From Emiliania huxleyi CCMP1516 (taxonomy: Eukaryota; Haptophyta; Isochrysidales; Noelaerhabdaceae), in the NCBI RefSeq assembly GCF_000372725.1, contig NW_005196981.1:426191-490190 (forward strand): 64,000 nucleotides of DNA. The letters run 5' to 3'. The notes beneath the pieces were generated by a model. The model ran no database searches. It was not told where the DNA came from and saw only the letters and a program-made list of their open reading frames with translations. Positions within the stretch are counted from its first letter, which is position 1; each line of letters starts with the position of its first letter. The position numbers and the translations under genes were made by a program. Shown here piece by piece: positions 1 to 10,772 of the stretch.

Positions 1-3000
1 GCGGCGGCGGCAACGCCGCCAGTCGGTAGACATACCGGTTCGGGGCGTCGCACCACCGCTTCGAGATGAGGTGGGGCGCGCCAAACTCGACGATGGCGCC
101 CAACTGGATCGCGGTCGGCGACGGCTCGGGGCCGACGAGAGGCGCGCGCGGCACGAGCACGCCGTCGACGGCGGTGCCGTTGAGCGAGGGTTTGCCGGCA
201 CCGAAGCCGCCGTCCGAAATCTCCGCTTCTCCCCCCACGGCGCGCAGCCTGGCGTGGCACCCGCTGATCAAGCACGGATACGACAGCGAGATATGCGCGT
301 TGAGCACCGCGTCGGCGTGCGGCGACCGGCCAACGGTGATCTGGCCGCCGTTGGCGGGAAGCAGGATAACCCGCGGAGCATCATCGCTCTGGCTCTCACG
401 CACGAGGGCGAGGCGCTGCGGCTGCCGGACGAGCCCCGACTTCCGCGCCGCGCCGAGAGCTGCCGGGCTCGTGGCATCGTGGCTCAGTGCCTCGAGCGCG
501 CTCCGCTGCGCCGCGGCGCGGTCGCCGCGCTGCAGCTCCTCGAGAGAGCGCGTGGCGGCAGCGGTGGCCAGAAGATTGGCTTGGTTCGGGCGGTGGCGCC
601 AAAGCTGTTGCGGCGAGACGGTGACGGCGGCGGGCTCGGGGGCGGCAGGCTCAACGGCGGCGGGCTCGGGGGCGGCGGGCTCGGCGGCGGCGGGCTCGGC
701 GGCGGCGGGCTCGGCGGCGACGGGCTCGGCGGCAACGGGCTCGGCGGCGACGGCGTCGGTGGTGACGGTGGAGGAGGCGACGGGGTTGGAGGGGACGGAG
801 GCGGCGGGCTGCGGCGATGGCGGAGAGGGCGGCTTCACCTCGACCCGGGCGCCAGGCAGGAGCGGCGCCTCCGCCCCCCGCGGCAGGTGCACGCCGTCCA
901 CGTAGACGTGGTCGCCCTCTGCCGCAACGAGGATGCCGCGCGAGCCGTCGAGGCGGATCGAGGAGCTGCATAATTTGACGGGTCCAGCCCCGAGAGGGGC
1001 GGATGCGGGCCGGCCGTCCGCCACCGAGAAGTTCTCGGCGAGGATGAGGACGTGGGAGCCGGAGCCGGACGACTTGGTTGCCTTTTTGATCCCATCGGCG
1101 CGCACCGTCTTCAGCTGCTCCCAGCTCAGGTCGGCCAGGCAGTGGACCTTGCGGCCAGCGACCAGTTCGCACATGCGCTCCCAGTCCTGCCGTTTCATGG
1201 TCGTGCTGCGTGGCTGGATCTCCTTGCAGAGCAGCGCGACCGAGCGGACCTTCTCGGCCTGGGCAGCCTGAGAGGTCTGACAGTACCGGTCGACGAGGAC
1301 TGCCAGTATTTTGCAGGTTGCGCATGCTTTCTGCAAGGCGTTCGCACTCATCGCGAATGGCGAGATCTGTGGGTGCGTTGCGATCCTCTGGAAGCTCGGC
1401 CCGCCGTTGCGGTCTCTGAAGACCAGCTGGCCAGACGCGTTCCGCTGTGAGAGGAGCTGCTCAAGGAGGGTGAAGAGCTCGTCGCGGCCCGAGGCGACAC
1501 TTTGCCGTGCGAGGGTGAGCTGGCGCTTCGCCGCGGCGAGCTCTTTGATCGACCACGAGCGGATCGTGTCGAGGAGGGCGAGCTGGTCCGCCTCCGCCGC
1601 CGTCCCGTTGTGCTTGGAGCGGAGGAGGTTGTGGGCGACGACGGCGGCGGGCGAGACCGGAGCAGCGGTGGCCAGGTTGAACGCGCCGCGCGCCGCACCG
1701 AGCGATGAGACCTTGACCGAGCCATTCTCTGGGAGCAGCGCCACCTTCGTCCTCGGCGGCGGCTCGCTGGTGTTGTGCGTGGTGGCTTTGAGATTGAACG
1801 CGACAACGTCGGCAATCTGTGCAATCAGGAGGGCGCGGGTGCGACGGGCGATGTCGCCGCGCGTGGGCACGTGGTCGAGGGCCTCGAGCACCGCGAGCAC
1901 GCCGCCGCGCTGGAGGAATCGCGCGACCTCCGCCGCCGTCGCCACGCGCCCGAGCGAGTTGCGGCCGCCGTTCTGGCAGGCGATGCGGCTGAAGCCGGAG
2001 GAGCCGAGCCCCTTGAGCGAGGGGATCGCCGCGAGCGTCTCGAGCGTGACGGTGTCGAGGACGTGTCCGTTCTCATCGCACAGCTTCAGTCTGATGAGGA
2101 GCGCAAGCGACTTCCTCCAGCTCGACTCCGAGAACGAGCCTCGCTGTGCGATGAGAACGGACGCGATGTCGGGCGCGATGATCTCGAGGACCTGCACGAT
2201 GCACTGCTCAAAAGCGATATCGAGATTGGGCACCGCATCGATCGGCCCGGCCACGAGGCTCGCCCACGCTGCGACCTCGTCGACCAGCGAGACGGTGAAG
2301 ACCGTCGTCGCCAGGTTGCACGAGTGGGCCTGCATCGGCACCAGCGTCTCGGATTCGTCGGAGGCAAACGTGTGGCATAGATGAGGCACGCGGGCGGAGG
2401 CGACGGCCCACGTCTCAAAGTCGAAAAGCCGGGCCTTGCTCTGCGCGACGCGGTGCGAGGACCGCGCGATGAGACCCGGCAGCGTGGCCACGCCGCCGCC
2501 GCTGTGGTCGCCGAGAAAGTTGGAATCGGCAAACGAGATGTGGCGGGCAACGCGGCGCTGAGCGCCGCCACTGCTGCTGCTGCCGCCCGCATCCGCGCCA
2601 CCAGCAAACGAGCGGAGGAGAGGCTCGCAGAGGTAGCTAATGATGCGGACCTGCTGCGCGCGCTGAGTGGCCGTGTACTCGTGTGCCTCTCGGCAGTGCG
2701 GGCGGGTGACGACGCGGACGAGGTTGGGCAGGGCGTCGCTGTCGCCGTCGGCAACCTCCAACGCCGACGGGGCCTCGCCGCCCTCCTCCCCGTCGCCAGC
2801 GGGGACCACCAGCGAGGCCTCGAAGCAGCAGCGGCAGTTTGTGACGTTGGCGTTCACGTGCACGACGACCGCGAGCCGGCCCTCGTACGACTTTGGGAGA
2901 AGCAAATCCGCGTAGAAAGCGGTCTGCGTCGACGCCTCGCCGTTCAGCTTCGCGTAGAACGGAAGCGAAAGGGCCCGATCGCCGACCCGGTCGCGGCAGC

Positions 3001-3570
3001 ACTCGCCCTCGAGGACGACGAGCACCGCACCCCGCGCGATCGCAGCGGCCACCTGCTCCTGCGAGGCGCCGACGACAACGCTGCCGTCCGCCTCGTACAC
3101 CGACACCTGGAAGTTGGCCTTGCCGAGGCGTGGGTCGGAGGCGACAAACTGCGCGTTGACGGACTCGAGTCGATCCTCGACACGAGCGAGGTTGGGATTG
3201 AGGTCGATGGGCGGCACTTCGGGCACCGGGTTGCGCACAAGCTTGTTCCACGGCACAACCAGACTGGACAGGGGGATGCGGTCGGCGACCTCCGCGTTGA
3301 GCAGCACCGCGTCGGAGTGGGCGGAGAAGCAGGGCCGTATCGACTGAATGGCCGGATCCTGCGCCTCGCCGAGCAGCTGCATCACCGCGCCAACCTCCGT
3401 GAGAGCAGGGTTGGTTTTCCTCCGCTCCGCGGCCTTCTCCTTCATGTCGGCCAGTGCAAGCCGCTCCTCATTGTTCACGAGTTCTGCACAGTGGTGGTAG
3501 CAGCACTCCAGCGAAGGCCAACTGCGAGCAGCTGCGGCCACACTCGTCTCGCCAGCGCACACAGCGCACA
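1..3570 (-). CDS. FHA-domain protein, large, C-terminus beyond window edge
   Basis: One reading frame stays open without a stop from an ATG at 3445 down to base 1 (1,148 codons) and leaves the window, so the 3' end is missing. It also reads upstream of the ATG to a likely splice acceptor near 3571, through a Cys/His-rich stretch (CAVC, then CCYHHC) that could bind zinc. Near the C-terminal side (about 350 down to 80) lies a forkhead-associated domain: VGRSPHADAVL, then SGCHARL, then LNGTAVDG, matching the family's GR, S-x-x-H and NGT positions that bind phosphothreonine, although the usual Arg after Ser is Gly. A possible second partial FHA-like segment (HVYVDGVHLP) precedes an alanine-glutamate-proline repeat linker at about 610-780. 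The N-terminal 700 residues are not recognised. FHA proteins usually act in phospho-dependent signalling or DNA-damage scaffolds; the role here is inference. Confidence 0.75.
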
Positions 3571-3741
3571 CTGCAAACACGCGCGAGAACCGTCAGCAGC
3601 GTACGCGCCGTGGATTTTGCCGCGGGGCTGCTGGCACCTTCAGACTCAACGCCATGCTCGCTCTGCGATTCCGCAGATTTCGAGACCGGTGTCCGCGAGT
3701 GGTTTCGCGACCTGAGCCGACGGGAGAAGGGCGACGTTATT

Positions 3742-3999
3742 ATGGAGTCATCGCGCATCCAACCGCCCGACGCGCTCGAGCGTGCGCGCAGCAGGGATCT
3801 GCAGGCGGGCTTAAGCGTCCCCGTCAAAATGTGCACGATTGTGGCTCTGATGCCAGATGGGTCGACCGTTCATAAGATTTGTGATGCGCATGGAGCTAAC
3901 CTTGCGTCCATCGAGTGCCGGGTGCTTGTGGGATTTCTGCGCAGCGGCGAATTGAGCCGGAGAGCGGTGCAGCACGAGCTAACCAGCGTGCCTGAATGA
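3742..3999 (+). CDS. Small hypothetical ORF ending in a dispersed repeat
   Basis: An 85-codon ATG-initiated frame of unknown function. Its last 20 or so codons (GELSRRAVQHE onward) lie inside a dispersed repeat that recurs at 7.38 kb with a slightly different ending and the same stop, so the repeat may once have carried the 3' end of a gene. No domain is recognised. It could be a gene remnant rather than an active gene. Confidence 0.25.
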   Translation: MESSRIQPPDALERARSRDLQAGLSVPVKMCTIVALMPDGSTVHKICDAHGANLASIECRVLVGFLRSGELSRRAVQHELTSVPE

Positions 4000-4159
4000 G
4001 GCGTCCCTCTCGACCGGATGGAAAAGAAATTGCGGCGTCAAGACGGAAAACAGGAATGCCATCCCTCCCTTGGGTTGTGTGTTTTCTTTCTTTCTTTCTA
4101 GGAATGCACAGATGTCTACGGTAGGGGCCCGGAGAAGGAAAAGAAAATGGAGCTCAACT
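3942..4159 (+). repeat. Dispersed repeat A, copy 1 (interrupted)
   Basis: It shares a long near-identical stretch (GTGCCTGAATGAGGCGTCCC and flanks) with 7379-7556 and 10509-10610, ending in a shared GGAGAAGGAAAAGAAAA block. This copy is interrupted at 4060-4107 by a 42-bp sequence plus a 6-bp duplication that copy 3 lacks. It looks like the end of a transposable element or a duplicated gene 3' end. Confidence 0.7.
4060..4101 (+). mobile_element. Introner-like 42-bp insertion with 6-bp target duplication
   Basis: The sequence starts CATCCCTCCCTTGGGTTGT, continues with a T/C-rich tract and ends TTTCTAG, like the 3' end of an intron. GAATGC occurs immediately before and after it. Repeat A copy 3 at 10.58 kb has one GAATGC and no insert, so it serves as the empty site. 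Related copies lie on the other strand at 36086-36130 and 57005-57055. Confidence 0.6.
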
Positions 4160-4840
4160 AGGGTTGCGCAGCTATGAACAGGAGCGAGTTCGCGCTGCCG
4201 CTAGGCTCAGACGGCGAGTTCGCGCTGCGCTGGGCTCAGTACGGCGAGGAGTTCGCGCTGTGCGCGGCCTGACCTGACAGCTGACTCTCTTCCGGGCGGC
4301 CTGACTCTCTTTAGTCTCTTGGGGAGATTTTATCTCTCGACTCTCGGCTGCATGCTCACAGTAGAGAGGTGACAGGTGTCCGTTTTTATTGCGTGCTCGG
4401 TGCACGGTGGAAAACCCCCTTGAGCGCGAGAGAGAGCTCGACAAAAAAAGCCGTGCAAGGCTCAGGACATGCTTGCTACTCGCCCACACGTCACTGACGG
4501 ACGGACAGTTGACGAAGGTAGGGGAAAACGTACGCACACCCGTCGGAAAGCGCGCCCGGACAGCGCTGGTGTACTGCGTGTTTGTGGTCACGGAAATATA
4601 CTCCGGGCAAGTGGATCCCGCCGGGGGCGCTAGCGTCGAGTCTCGGCGGCGGCAGTAGGCGGTGCGTCATGGACGCATTTGCACGCTGTGAGGGCGGTGA
4701 GGTGGCGACGCCGCGGCGTCACGCTGATGGGAAGAGTGCGGGGAGAGGTACGAGAGAGGGAAGAGAGCGGTGAAGCAGCTAGTGGGTCTCGGCAGAGGCG
4801 AGAGCGCGACGTCCGCGCTTGAATCACGAGCGAGGAGCCG
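4160..4840. other. Non-coding stretch, no gene seen
   Basis: Contains short imperfect repeats of GAGTTCGCGCTG near 4187-4260. No open frame with convincing protein character was found on either strand. Confidence 0.4.
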
Positions 4841-5096
4841 CGCAGCTCGTTGTGCTGCATCACGCGACCTACGGCAGAGAGGTCCCACCTGGTATGAGGT
4901 CGACGGCGGGGGGGATGGCGCGGCGCGCAATTGGAGGCAGGGTGCGCGGTGGTGGACGTTCAACTGTGGAATCGCCGGGTTCCAATCCCCGGGTTCGCAG
5001 CAGTGTCATGTCGTGACGGTGGATAGGGCAGGGCGGGGCGGGCGGGTGGATAGGGCAGGGCGGGCGCGTGAGGCGTGCATAGGTGGGGCGCGCACC
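4841..5096 (+). repeat. 256-bp direct repeat, copy 1
   Basis: Matches 5483-5738 base for base apart from a few substitutions, at a constant offset of 642 bp. It contains a short GGTTCCAATCC string resembling an RNA polymerase III B box, but the cloverleaf does not close. Confidence 0.85.
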
Positions 5097-5482
5097 AGCG
5101 GTCGCCTACACTGCTTAGACACTGGACACACGCGCGAGGAGCTCGTCGACCGGGATGCACTCCGCATGGGAAGGGAGCGGGAATGCCCTGATCGACCTGC
5201 AACACAGAGGGAGGCTAACGGTGACGGCGGAAAACGGGCTTTCTGGGAAGTGTGTGGGCTTGGAGGCGGCGGGCGCGAGCAATCTTGTCCGCGGTCGTGC
5301 GCACGCACACCATATGCCAGTTGTTACGGCAAGGCGCCATGTGAGGGAGGTGCGGACCTTCCCTAAGACGATCCTCGCGCGCGCTGGCGGTGTGTGGCGC
5401 GGGAGACAGCTGGAGCGAGAGGAGAAGGCGGGGAGCTCGCGGCTGGGGGTGGGGGAGGGGCGCACCGTTCTGACACATCATG

Positions 5483-5738
5483 CGCAGCTCGTTGTGCTGC
5501 ATCACGCGACCTACGGCAGAGGGGTCCCACCTGGTATGAGGTCGACGGCGGGGGGGATGGCGCGGCGCGCAATTGGAGGCAGGGTGCGCAGTGGTGGACG
5601 TTCAACTGTGGAATCGCCGGGTTCCAATCCCCGGGTTCGCAGCAGTGTCATGTCGTGACGGTGGATAGGGCAGGGCGGGGCGGGCGGGTGGATAGGGCAG
5701 GGCGGGCGCGTGAGGCGTGCATAGGTAGGGCGCGCACC
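5483..5738 (+). repeat. 256-bp direct repeat, copy 2
   Basis: Second copy of the repeat at 4841-5096. The GGATAGGGCAGGGCGG minisatellite inside it is duplicated within each copy. Confidence 0.85.
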
Positions 5739-5826
5739 GCGTGCATAGGTGGAGCACGTACCACTGTGGAGGCGCGCGAAAATGACTCTCCTCGGAGCCC
5801 TCACAGAAGGTGCAATGGGAGTGAAT

Positions 5827-5984
5827 CCGGGGAGGCCAAGCAAAGAGAGAGGCCTCGAGATTTGGGGAGGGCGACACATGAAGAACCACGTGTGGCGCGA
5901 GATCCGGGGAGGCCAAGCAAAGAGAGAGGCCTCGAGATTTGGGGAGGGCGACACATGAATGAAGAACCACGTGTGGCGCGAGAT
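5827..5984 (+). repeat. 77-bp tandem duplication
   Basis: Two adjacent copies beginning CCGGGGAGGCCAAGC, at 5827 and 5904; the second carries a 4-bp insertion (GAAT) near its end. Confidence 0.85.
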
Positions 5985-6049
5985 CTGGCCGGCGATGCCG
6001 GGCGACGCGAGGCAGTACTGGCGGCTGGTGACCAATAGCGCGTAAGGGC

Positions 6050-7370
6050 CCCGAGTCACGCGAGCTGTGCCCTATGGGACCCTCTCTCTACGATGCAAGA
6101 AATTTCCGGGAAGTCGTCCCTTTTTTATCCGCGTTTTCTGTGGCAGGACGGCCGCTGCCCGCGGCTGGAGGTACACGCAGCAGCCAGAGTCACCGGTCGA
6201 TGGACCGTGGTTGCAACACTGCTTTAAAAAGAAAAAGATAACCAAAGTTCCGATGGCGCTCCTCGCCATATCCGCCTCGCTCGCGAGCCCGGTCTTTTCC
6301 GGAAAGTCGCTCTCCTTTTCTAGCTAGCTGTTGAACGATAAAAAGAAGTCGTACGTGCTCCGTTCTTGCGCAGAGATTTCCATTACTCTGCCGCAGCCTC
6401 TGGGGGGGCGCGGGGGGCCTAGAGGGTATCCATGCGGGGGGGCGATGGGGTCCCATGGCCCGCAGGCGCCGATTTCGGGATTTTTTCTTTTTTTGCGATT
6501 TTCCCCTTGTTTTCATGGGAATTCAGCGTACTTGCGGCCATGCTATCACGCCTTGCGACAGCCTGTCGGCGCTGCTGACCGTGCCATGCTGCACAATTGA
6601 TCACCTGCATAGCTCGCGGCCTTAGTATCCAGCATTCAGTGACGACCTGATCGTACGGCCAGTAGGAAGGTGTCCTTCCAGCTGCGTGCAGCTTCTGACG
6701 CAATGCGCGTCAAACTGCCTCAGATTGGCTGCTGGCACTCTCAAGGCTATGCCTACACAGCCTCGCGCGCATGGGCAGTCAAGAGGGACCACGCACTTCT
6801 CAGGACAGGGCGGTGCCTATCTCTTGGACCGGCAAACTTGGTGGTCTCGTGTTACCAATGTGGGACCAGTTCGGCATCGCGCCATCGACAGCTCTGAACT
6901 GCGCCTCACCACTGACCGGGAAGGCCGCCAAGTGGGCCAGCACCGGTCGCACATTGTGGCAGCAGTCAGCAGTGCATGTCTGATAGCTAGAGCGGCAGCG
7001 TCAGGGTCTCGCAGGGTCGGATCGTGTCAAGCCTCTCGCCCGGCCGGCCGCGTACAGACGTCGGCCTGTCTGCTGTCTGGAGTGATCTGTCGGCGGTCAG
7101 TACGACCGATCAGGTCGGAGTTTTCTGATGGTTGGAGGGTCTATCTGTATGTACTCCTCGAGATCTCTCCAAATCTGCCCTCTGATCAACCGTGATCATT
7201 CGGGAAGTCGGTACTAGTAGAGACTAGTAGAGCCGGAGCCCCGTTTCCGCACTGCTGCGCGGCGCACGGTGCCTCCGGGGGGCCCCGCGCCCCCCCAGAG
7301 GCGGCAGCAGCCGTGAGCGAACGCGCTGGCAGAGCTGCTGGCTTCACAGCGAAGGAGCGGCGAAGACTAG
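6050..7370. other. Intergenic, nothing recognised
   Basis: Short open frames occur in several phases, but none has a recognisable domain, a consistent codon pattern or splice-supported extension. Confidence 0.4.
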
Positions 7371-7378
7371 AAAAAGAC

Positions 7379-7556
7379 AGCGGCGAATTGAGCCGGAGAG
7401 CGGTGCAGCACGAGCGGCAGGAAGGCGTGCCTGAATGAGGCGTCCCTCTCGACCGGATGGAAAAGAATTTGATGCGGAATTTGAAGACATAGTACTGGAA
7501 TCGTACAGATGGGGTGTCTACGGTAGGGGCCCGGAGAAGGAAAAGAAAAAGAGACT
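7379..7556 (+). repeat. Dispersed repeat A, copy 2
   Basis: Shares CGGCGAATTGAGCCGGAGAG, GTGCCTGAATGAGGCGTCCC and the terminal GGAGAAGGAAAAGAAAA block with copies 1 and 3. It diverges in the middle. Confidence 0.75.
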
Positions 7557-7689
7557 AGCGGAAGGAGTGGGAAAGAGGGAAAACGGTCCGGCGGAAGGGG
7601 GCCCTCCAGAAGGCCAGCCTCGCTGTGTCTTCTAGTGTTAGGATCATCAGATAGTTGGGAGTCTCCCAACCTTGCTGTGTTAGGATCAT

Positions 7690-7930
7690 CAGAGGTGTCG
7701 AGGTGGTGTCGAGCGGTGTCGAGCGGTGTCGAGGTGGTGTCGAGGTGGTGTCGAGGTGGTGTCGAGGTGTCGAGTTTGGCACCTTGTCCTTGACACGGAC
7801 GAGCATGGTCCCAGCCTAGATGGTGTCGAGGGGTGTCGAGGGGTGTCGAGGGTGTCGAGTTGGCATGGGGTGTCGAGGTGTCGAGTCGGTGTCGAGGTTT
7901 GGTCTAGGGTTTGGTGTCGAGGTGTCGCGT
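7690..7930 (+). repeat. GTGTCGAG minisatellite
   Basis: Many head-to-tail and slightly spaced copies of GGTGTCGAG, interrupted around 7770-7815 by non-repeat sequence. Confidence 0.9.
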
Positions 7931-8049
7931 GTCGGCGAGGCCAGGGCTCAAGAGTGTGTATTTCTTCTCAATAATATTCAACACAATAACAGGCTGTGTG
8001 TGTCGCGTCTGCCTTGCGTTTGTTTCGAGCATACGAGGCACAACGAAAG

Positions 8050-8711
8050 AAGATAAACTGGGCGCCGCGGCTGAGGGCTGCAGGAGCCCTCCGAATTCAA
8101 CTCGACCACGGCGCCCTCCGGGACGACGGTCGGCGCTGGCTTGGGGCCGTAGGCCGGTCGCCGCGGTCGACCCGGCACCTGCACGCCGTTCACCGTGATG
8201 CCATGCAGCGAGCACCTGTCATGCCCTTGGGCGCCGAGGCGTTGTACGCGTCCGCCTCGGCGTTGAAGGCGACGAGGACGGCCTCGGGGACGGGCTCGGC
8301 CGAGAGGTTGGTGAGCTGTCCGCGCGCCTCGCCGAGCTGTGTGACCGTGTAGCTGACCTCGACGTCGGGCCGCGCCACCGTCATGCCCTTGGGCGCCGAG
8401 GCGTTGTGCGCGTCCGCCTCGGCGTTGAAGGCGACGAGGACGGCCTCGGGGACGGGCTCGGCCGAGAGGTTGGTGAGCTGTCCGCGCGCCTCGCCGAGCT
8501 GTGTGACCGTGTAGCTGACCTCGACGTCGGGCCGCGCCACCGTCATGCCCTTGGGCGCCGAGGCGTTGTGCGCGTCCGCCTCGGCGTTGAAGGTCGACAG
8601 CTCGTCGATCGGTGGCGGCGGTCCGGTGTCGCCGCTGTTGCGCGGACTGTGGCACGAAAGGTCGACAGCTGTCGACAGAGTCGGCGTCGCTCTCGGCATC
8701 ACGCTCTTCAC
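8050..8711 (-). pseudogene. FHA-gene fragment with 54-residue tandem repeats
   Basis: Two minus-strand frames are involved. One encodes 2.3 copies of a 54-residue unit (ARPDVEVSYTVTQLGEAR, then LTNLSAEPVPEAV). The other, downstream, encodes GITVNGVQVP and GAVVELNSE, which resembles the end of the FHA domain of the 0-3.5 kb gene (GTAVDGVLVP, GAIVEFGA) in residues and bases. The two parts are in different frames, and I see no stable splice solution. The locus therefore looks like a partial, decayed duplicate or a poorly resolved multi-exon relative of that gene. Confidence 0.5.
8220..8592 (-). repeat. 162-bp coding-type tandem repeat
   Basis: Units begin CATGCCCTTGGGCGCCGAGG at 8220, 8382 and 8544, an exact 162-bp period (54 codons). 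The third unit stops after about 49 bp. Near-identity of the units indicates recent duplication. Confidence 0.9.
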
Positions 8712-9048
8712 CCGCCTCCAGTGTGGGCGGCAGATAAGCCTCCTGAGCGAGGCTCGGGCCGGCGGCGCGCTCGGAGCTCTCTGAGGAGCCGTTCACCAAC
8801 CTCTTCACGCGAAAAGATTTCAATCTAGCTAAAGGTGTTGGACAACGGTGACACGAGGGCTGGGGGTGTGAAGGGCATTACCATGGTTGCGTGCAGACAA
8901 TGGAGATAGAGCAGCCCCGGAGCGGAGGCCGCCCGGGGTATTCAGTGTGTCGCGGGCGCCTAATCGGGATTAATTCCGTCGGGCGCCTACGAATTTACGT
9001 TCGTTTGCCGTCGGTGTTTCGCAAGCGCGCCTGGCGGCGGCTTGTGCT

Positions 9049-10528
9049 ATGCCTGCTTTGGAGCCCGACGGGAACGCGGGAGCTATGGTCTGGGACATGG
9101 GCTGGCCTTCGTGGGGCCAAGGCTTTGCCTCGTTGCCCGCAGTCGGTGCCCTTTGCCTCGTGTTGATGCAAGGCTATCCGGGGCTAGTTGGCAACAACCT
9201 CACCATGGAGTCAGACCAACTCAGCCTACCCATTACGGTTGGCGGGGCCTCCGGCTGCGTCATGAGCGCAGCTCTCACCGCCACCAGCCCCTCCAAGTAC
9301 CCCAGGGCGATTCTCGAGTTCGTCCTGCCCGCGCTCATTGTGACCACGGCCTACGTTCTGTTGCTGACAGGTGGGGGTGAGCACCACACCACGGGCGACA
9401 AGAAGGGGGGATCGCGACCCTCGACCACCAGGGGCAGCGACTACCTGTCCCTGCTCATCCCACGGCATGTGGGCCAATCGCGCCGGGCATTTATCGGGAG
9501 CCTCTTGTTCTTCCTCACGTTCCTGGTTGCCAGCAGCAGATGCTGTGTGCCCGACGTGCGGCGGCAACCTCGCGTCGTGCGACTACGACACCTCCCAGAC
9601 TTGCCCCGCCGCCACTGTCGTGGCTAACAACGCGAAAGTGCTCCTCGGCACGGCGGCGGTGAGCACCATGACCATCGCGAACCTGCTCCGACCACGGTTC
9701 CTGCGGGTCCTGGGAGGGGGAATGCTGCAGCGCTTTGTAGCCCTGCACCGCCAACCCGAGAAGGGCACGACTTTCGAGATCAAGCGGACCACAAAACCAT
9801 CCGAGGTGACGGCGGCAATGCAAACTGGGAGAATCTCCCAGATTGACGCGGCGACACAGATCCAGCAAGTGATCGAAGAGATTGACCAGGCGATCGACAC
9901 GGCGGGGGACGACGCCGCAAAGGCGCTGCTCGAGAGGGAGAAAGAAAAGTGGACGGACTACCTGAAAGGGGGCTTCAAATATGTCACTTCAGCGACCGAG
10001 TCTGACGGCCTCAGTGGACCAGAGGGGACGAGCGTCACCGGTTCCATGTCGCTGCTCTGGGCGAATGTCTCCACGTTCATCAGTCGGGGTGAGAGCTGCG
10101 ATCGCGCAGACGTCACCACCGTGACCGGAAAGGGAGGCGGCACCAAGGCTACCATTGCCTATTGTCAAGACGGAGGCGGAGTTTGCGGCGTGTCTGAACC
10201 TGTTTGTCATGTTGGCCATCGCCGTCTCTATCCCGGCCATCCCGCTGTGCGAGTTCATCTACCTCGTCGTGCACGACTCTGTGCTCCGTCGGGATCGCAC
10301 CTGGCAATTTGCGGTCGTCCTGCTCGTCGTGACGTCGTCTACCTGCGCAAGATCGAGGAGTCGGGCGGACGGATTACACTGGCCAAGGCAACAGAAGAGG
10401 TTCACACCGCCGCCATGTACGAGGAGGCCGAGCGAGTGATGCCAAAACACTATCCCCGGGTCGCATTTTTTCGTACACGCGGGGGGACCCCGCGGGCCGA
10501 GGGGCCACCAGCTAACCAGCGTGCCTGA
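9049..10528 (+). pseudogene. Multi-pass membrane protein gene broken across frames
   Basis: Protein-like sequence continues through three changes of frame. Frame 1 (9049 to about 9535) has hydrophobic spans such as EFVLPALIVTTAYVLLL. Frame 2 (about 9540 to 10150) has a CPTCGGN motif and a soluble helical region (AATQIQQVIEEIDQAID). Frame 3 (about 10155 to 10330) has a span containing MLAIAVSIPAIPL. Frame 2 then resumes with YLRKIEESGGRI. The junctions do not look like introns, so frameshifting indels or sequencing errors are the simplest reading. The 3' end runs directly into repeat A. The family is not recognised. Confidence 0.5.
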
Positions 10529-10610
10529 ATGAGGCGTCCCTCTCGACCGGATGGAAAAGAAATTTCGAGAGTCAAGACGGAAAACAGGAATGCACAGATG
10601 GGTGTCTTCG
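10509..10610 (+). repeat. Dispersed repeat A, copy 3
   Basis: Carries the GTGCCTGAATGAGGCGTCCC core, GGAAAACAGGAATGCACAGATG without the insertion found in copy 1, and then GGTGTCTTCGG. Confidence 0.75.
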
Positions 10611-10636
10611 GTAGTGTAGGTAGGTAGGTAGGTAGA

Positions 10637-10718
10637 AAGGTGAAGAACAGCCAGGCTCGGACTGGACACCAACGCGGTATGGGTGGACGCTGGACAGATG
10701 ATGACGACACGAACGAGT
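10637..10718 (+). repeat. Dispersed repeat B, copy 1
   Basis: About 82 bp beginning AAGGTGAAGAACAG and including GACTGGACACC and GACAGATGATGACGACACG. It matches 48809-48890 with a handful of substitutions. Both copies follow a GTAG/GTAT tetranucleotide run. Confidence 0.85.
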
Positions 10719-10772
10719 GTAGTTGAGAAGGAAAAGAAAATGACGCAGGCCTAGGACGAGGTTAGCCTGGAG

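Noticed and set aside
484-735. Poly-Pro/Ser minus-strand frame
   Set aside because: It is an out-of-frame reading of the Ala-Glu-Pro repeat of the FHA gene, whose own frame is uninterrupted.
4940-5000. tRNA-like B box (GGTTCCAATCC) inside the 256-bp repeat
   Set aside because: The T-arm stem does not pair properly, A-box spacing is too short and no acceptor stem can be drawn, so it is not called as a tRNA or tRNA-derived SINE.
7690-7930. CRISPR-like repeat array
   Set aside because: Units are contiguous 8-9 bp minisatellite copies without unique spacers in eukaryotic DNA.
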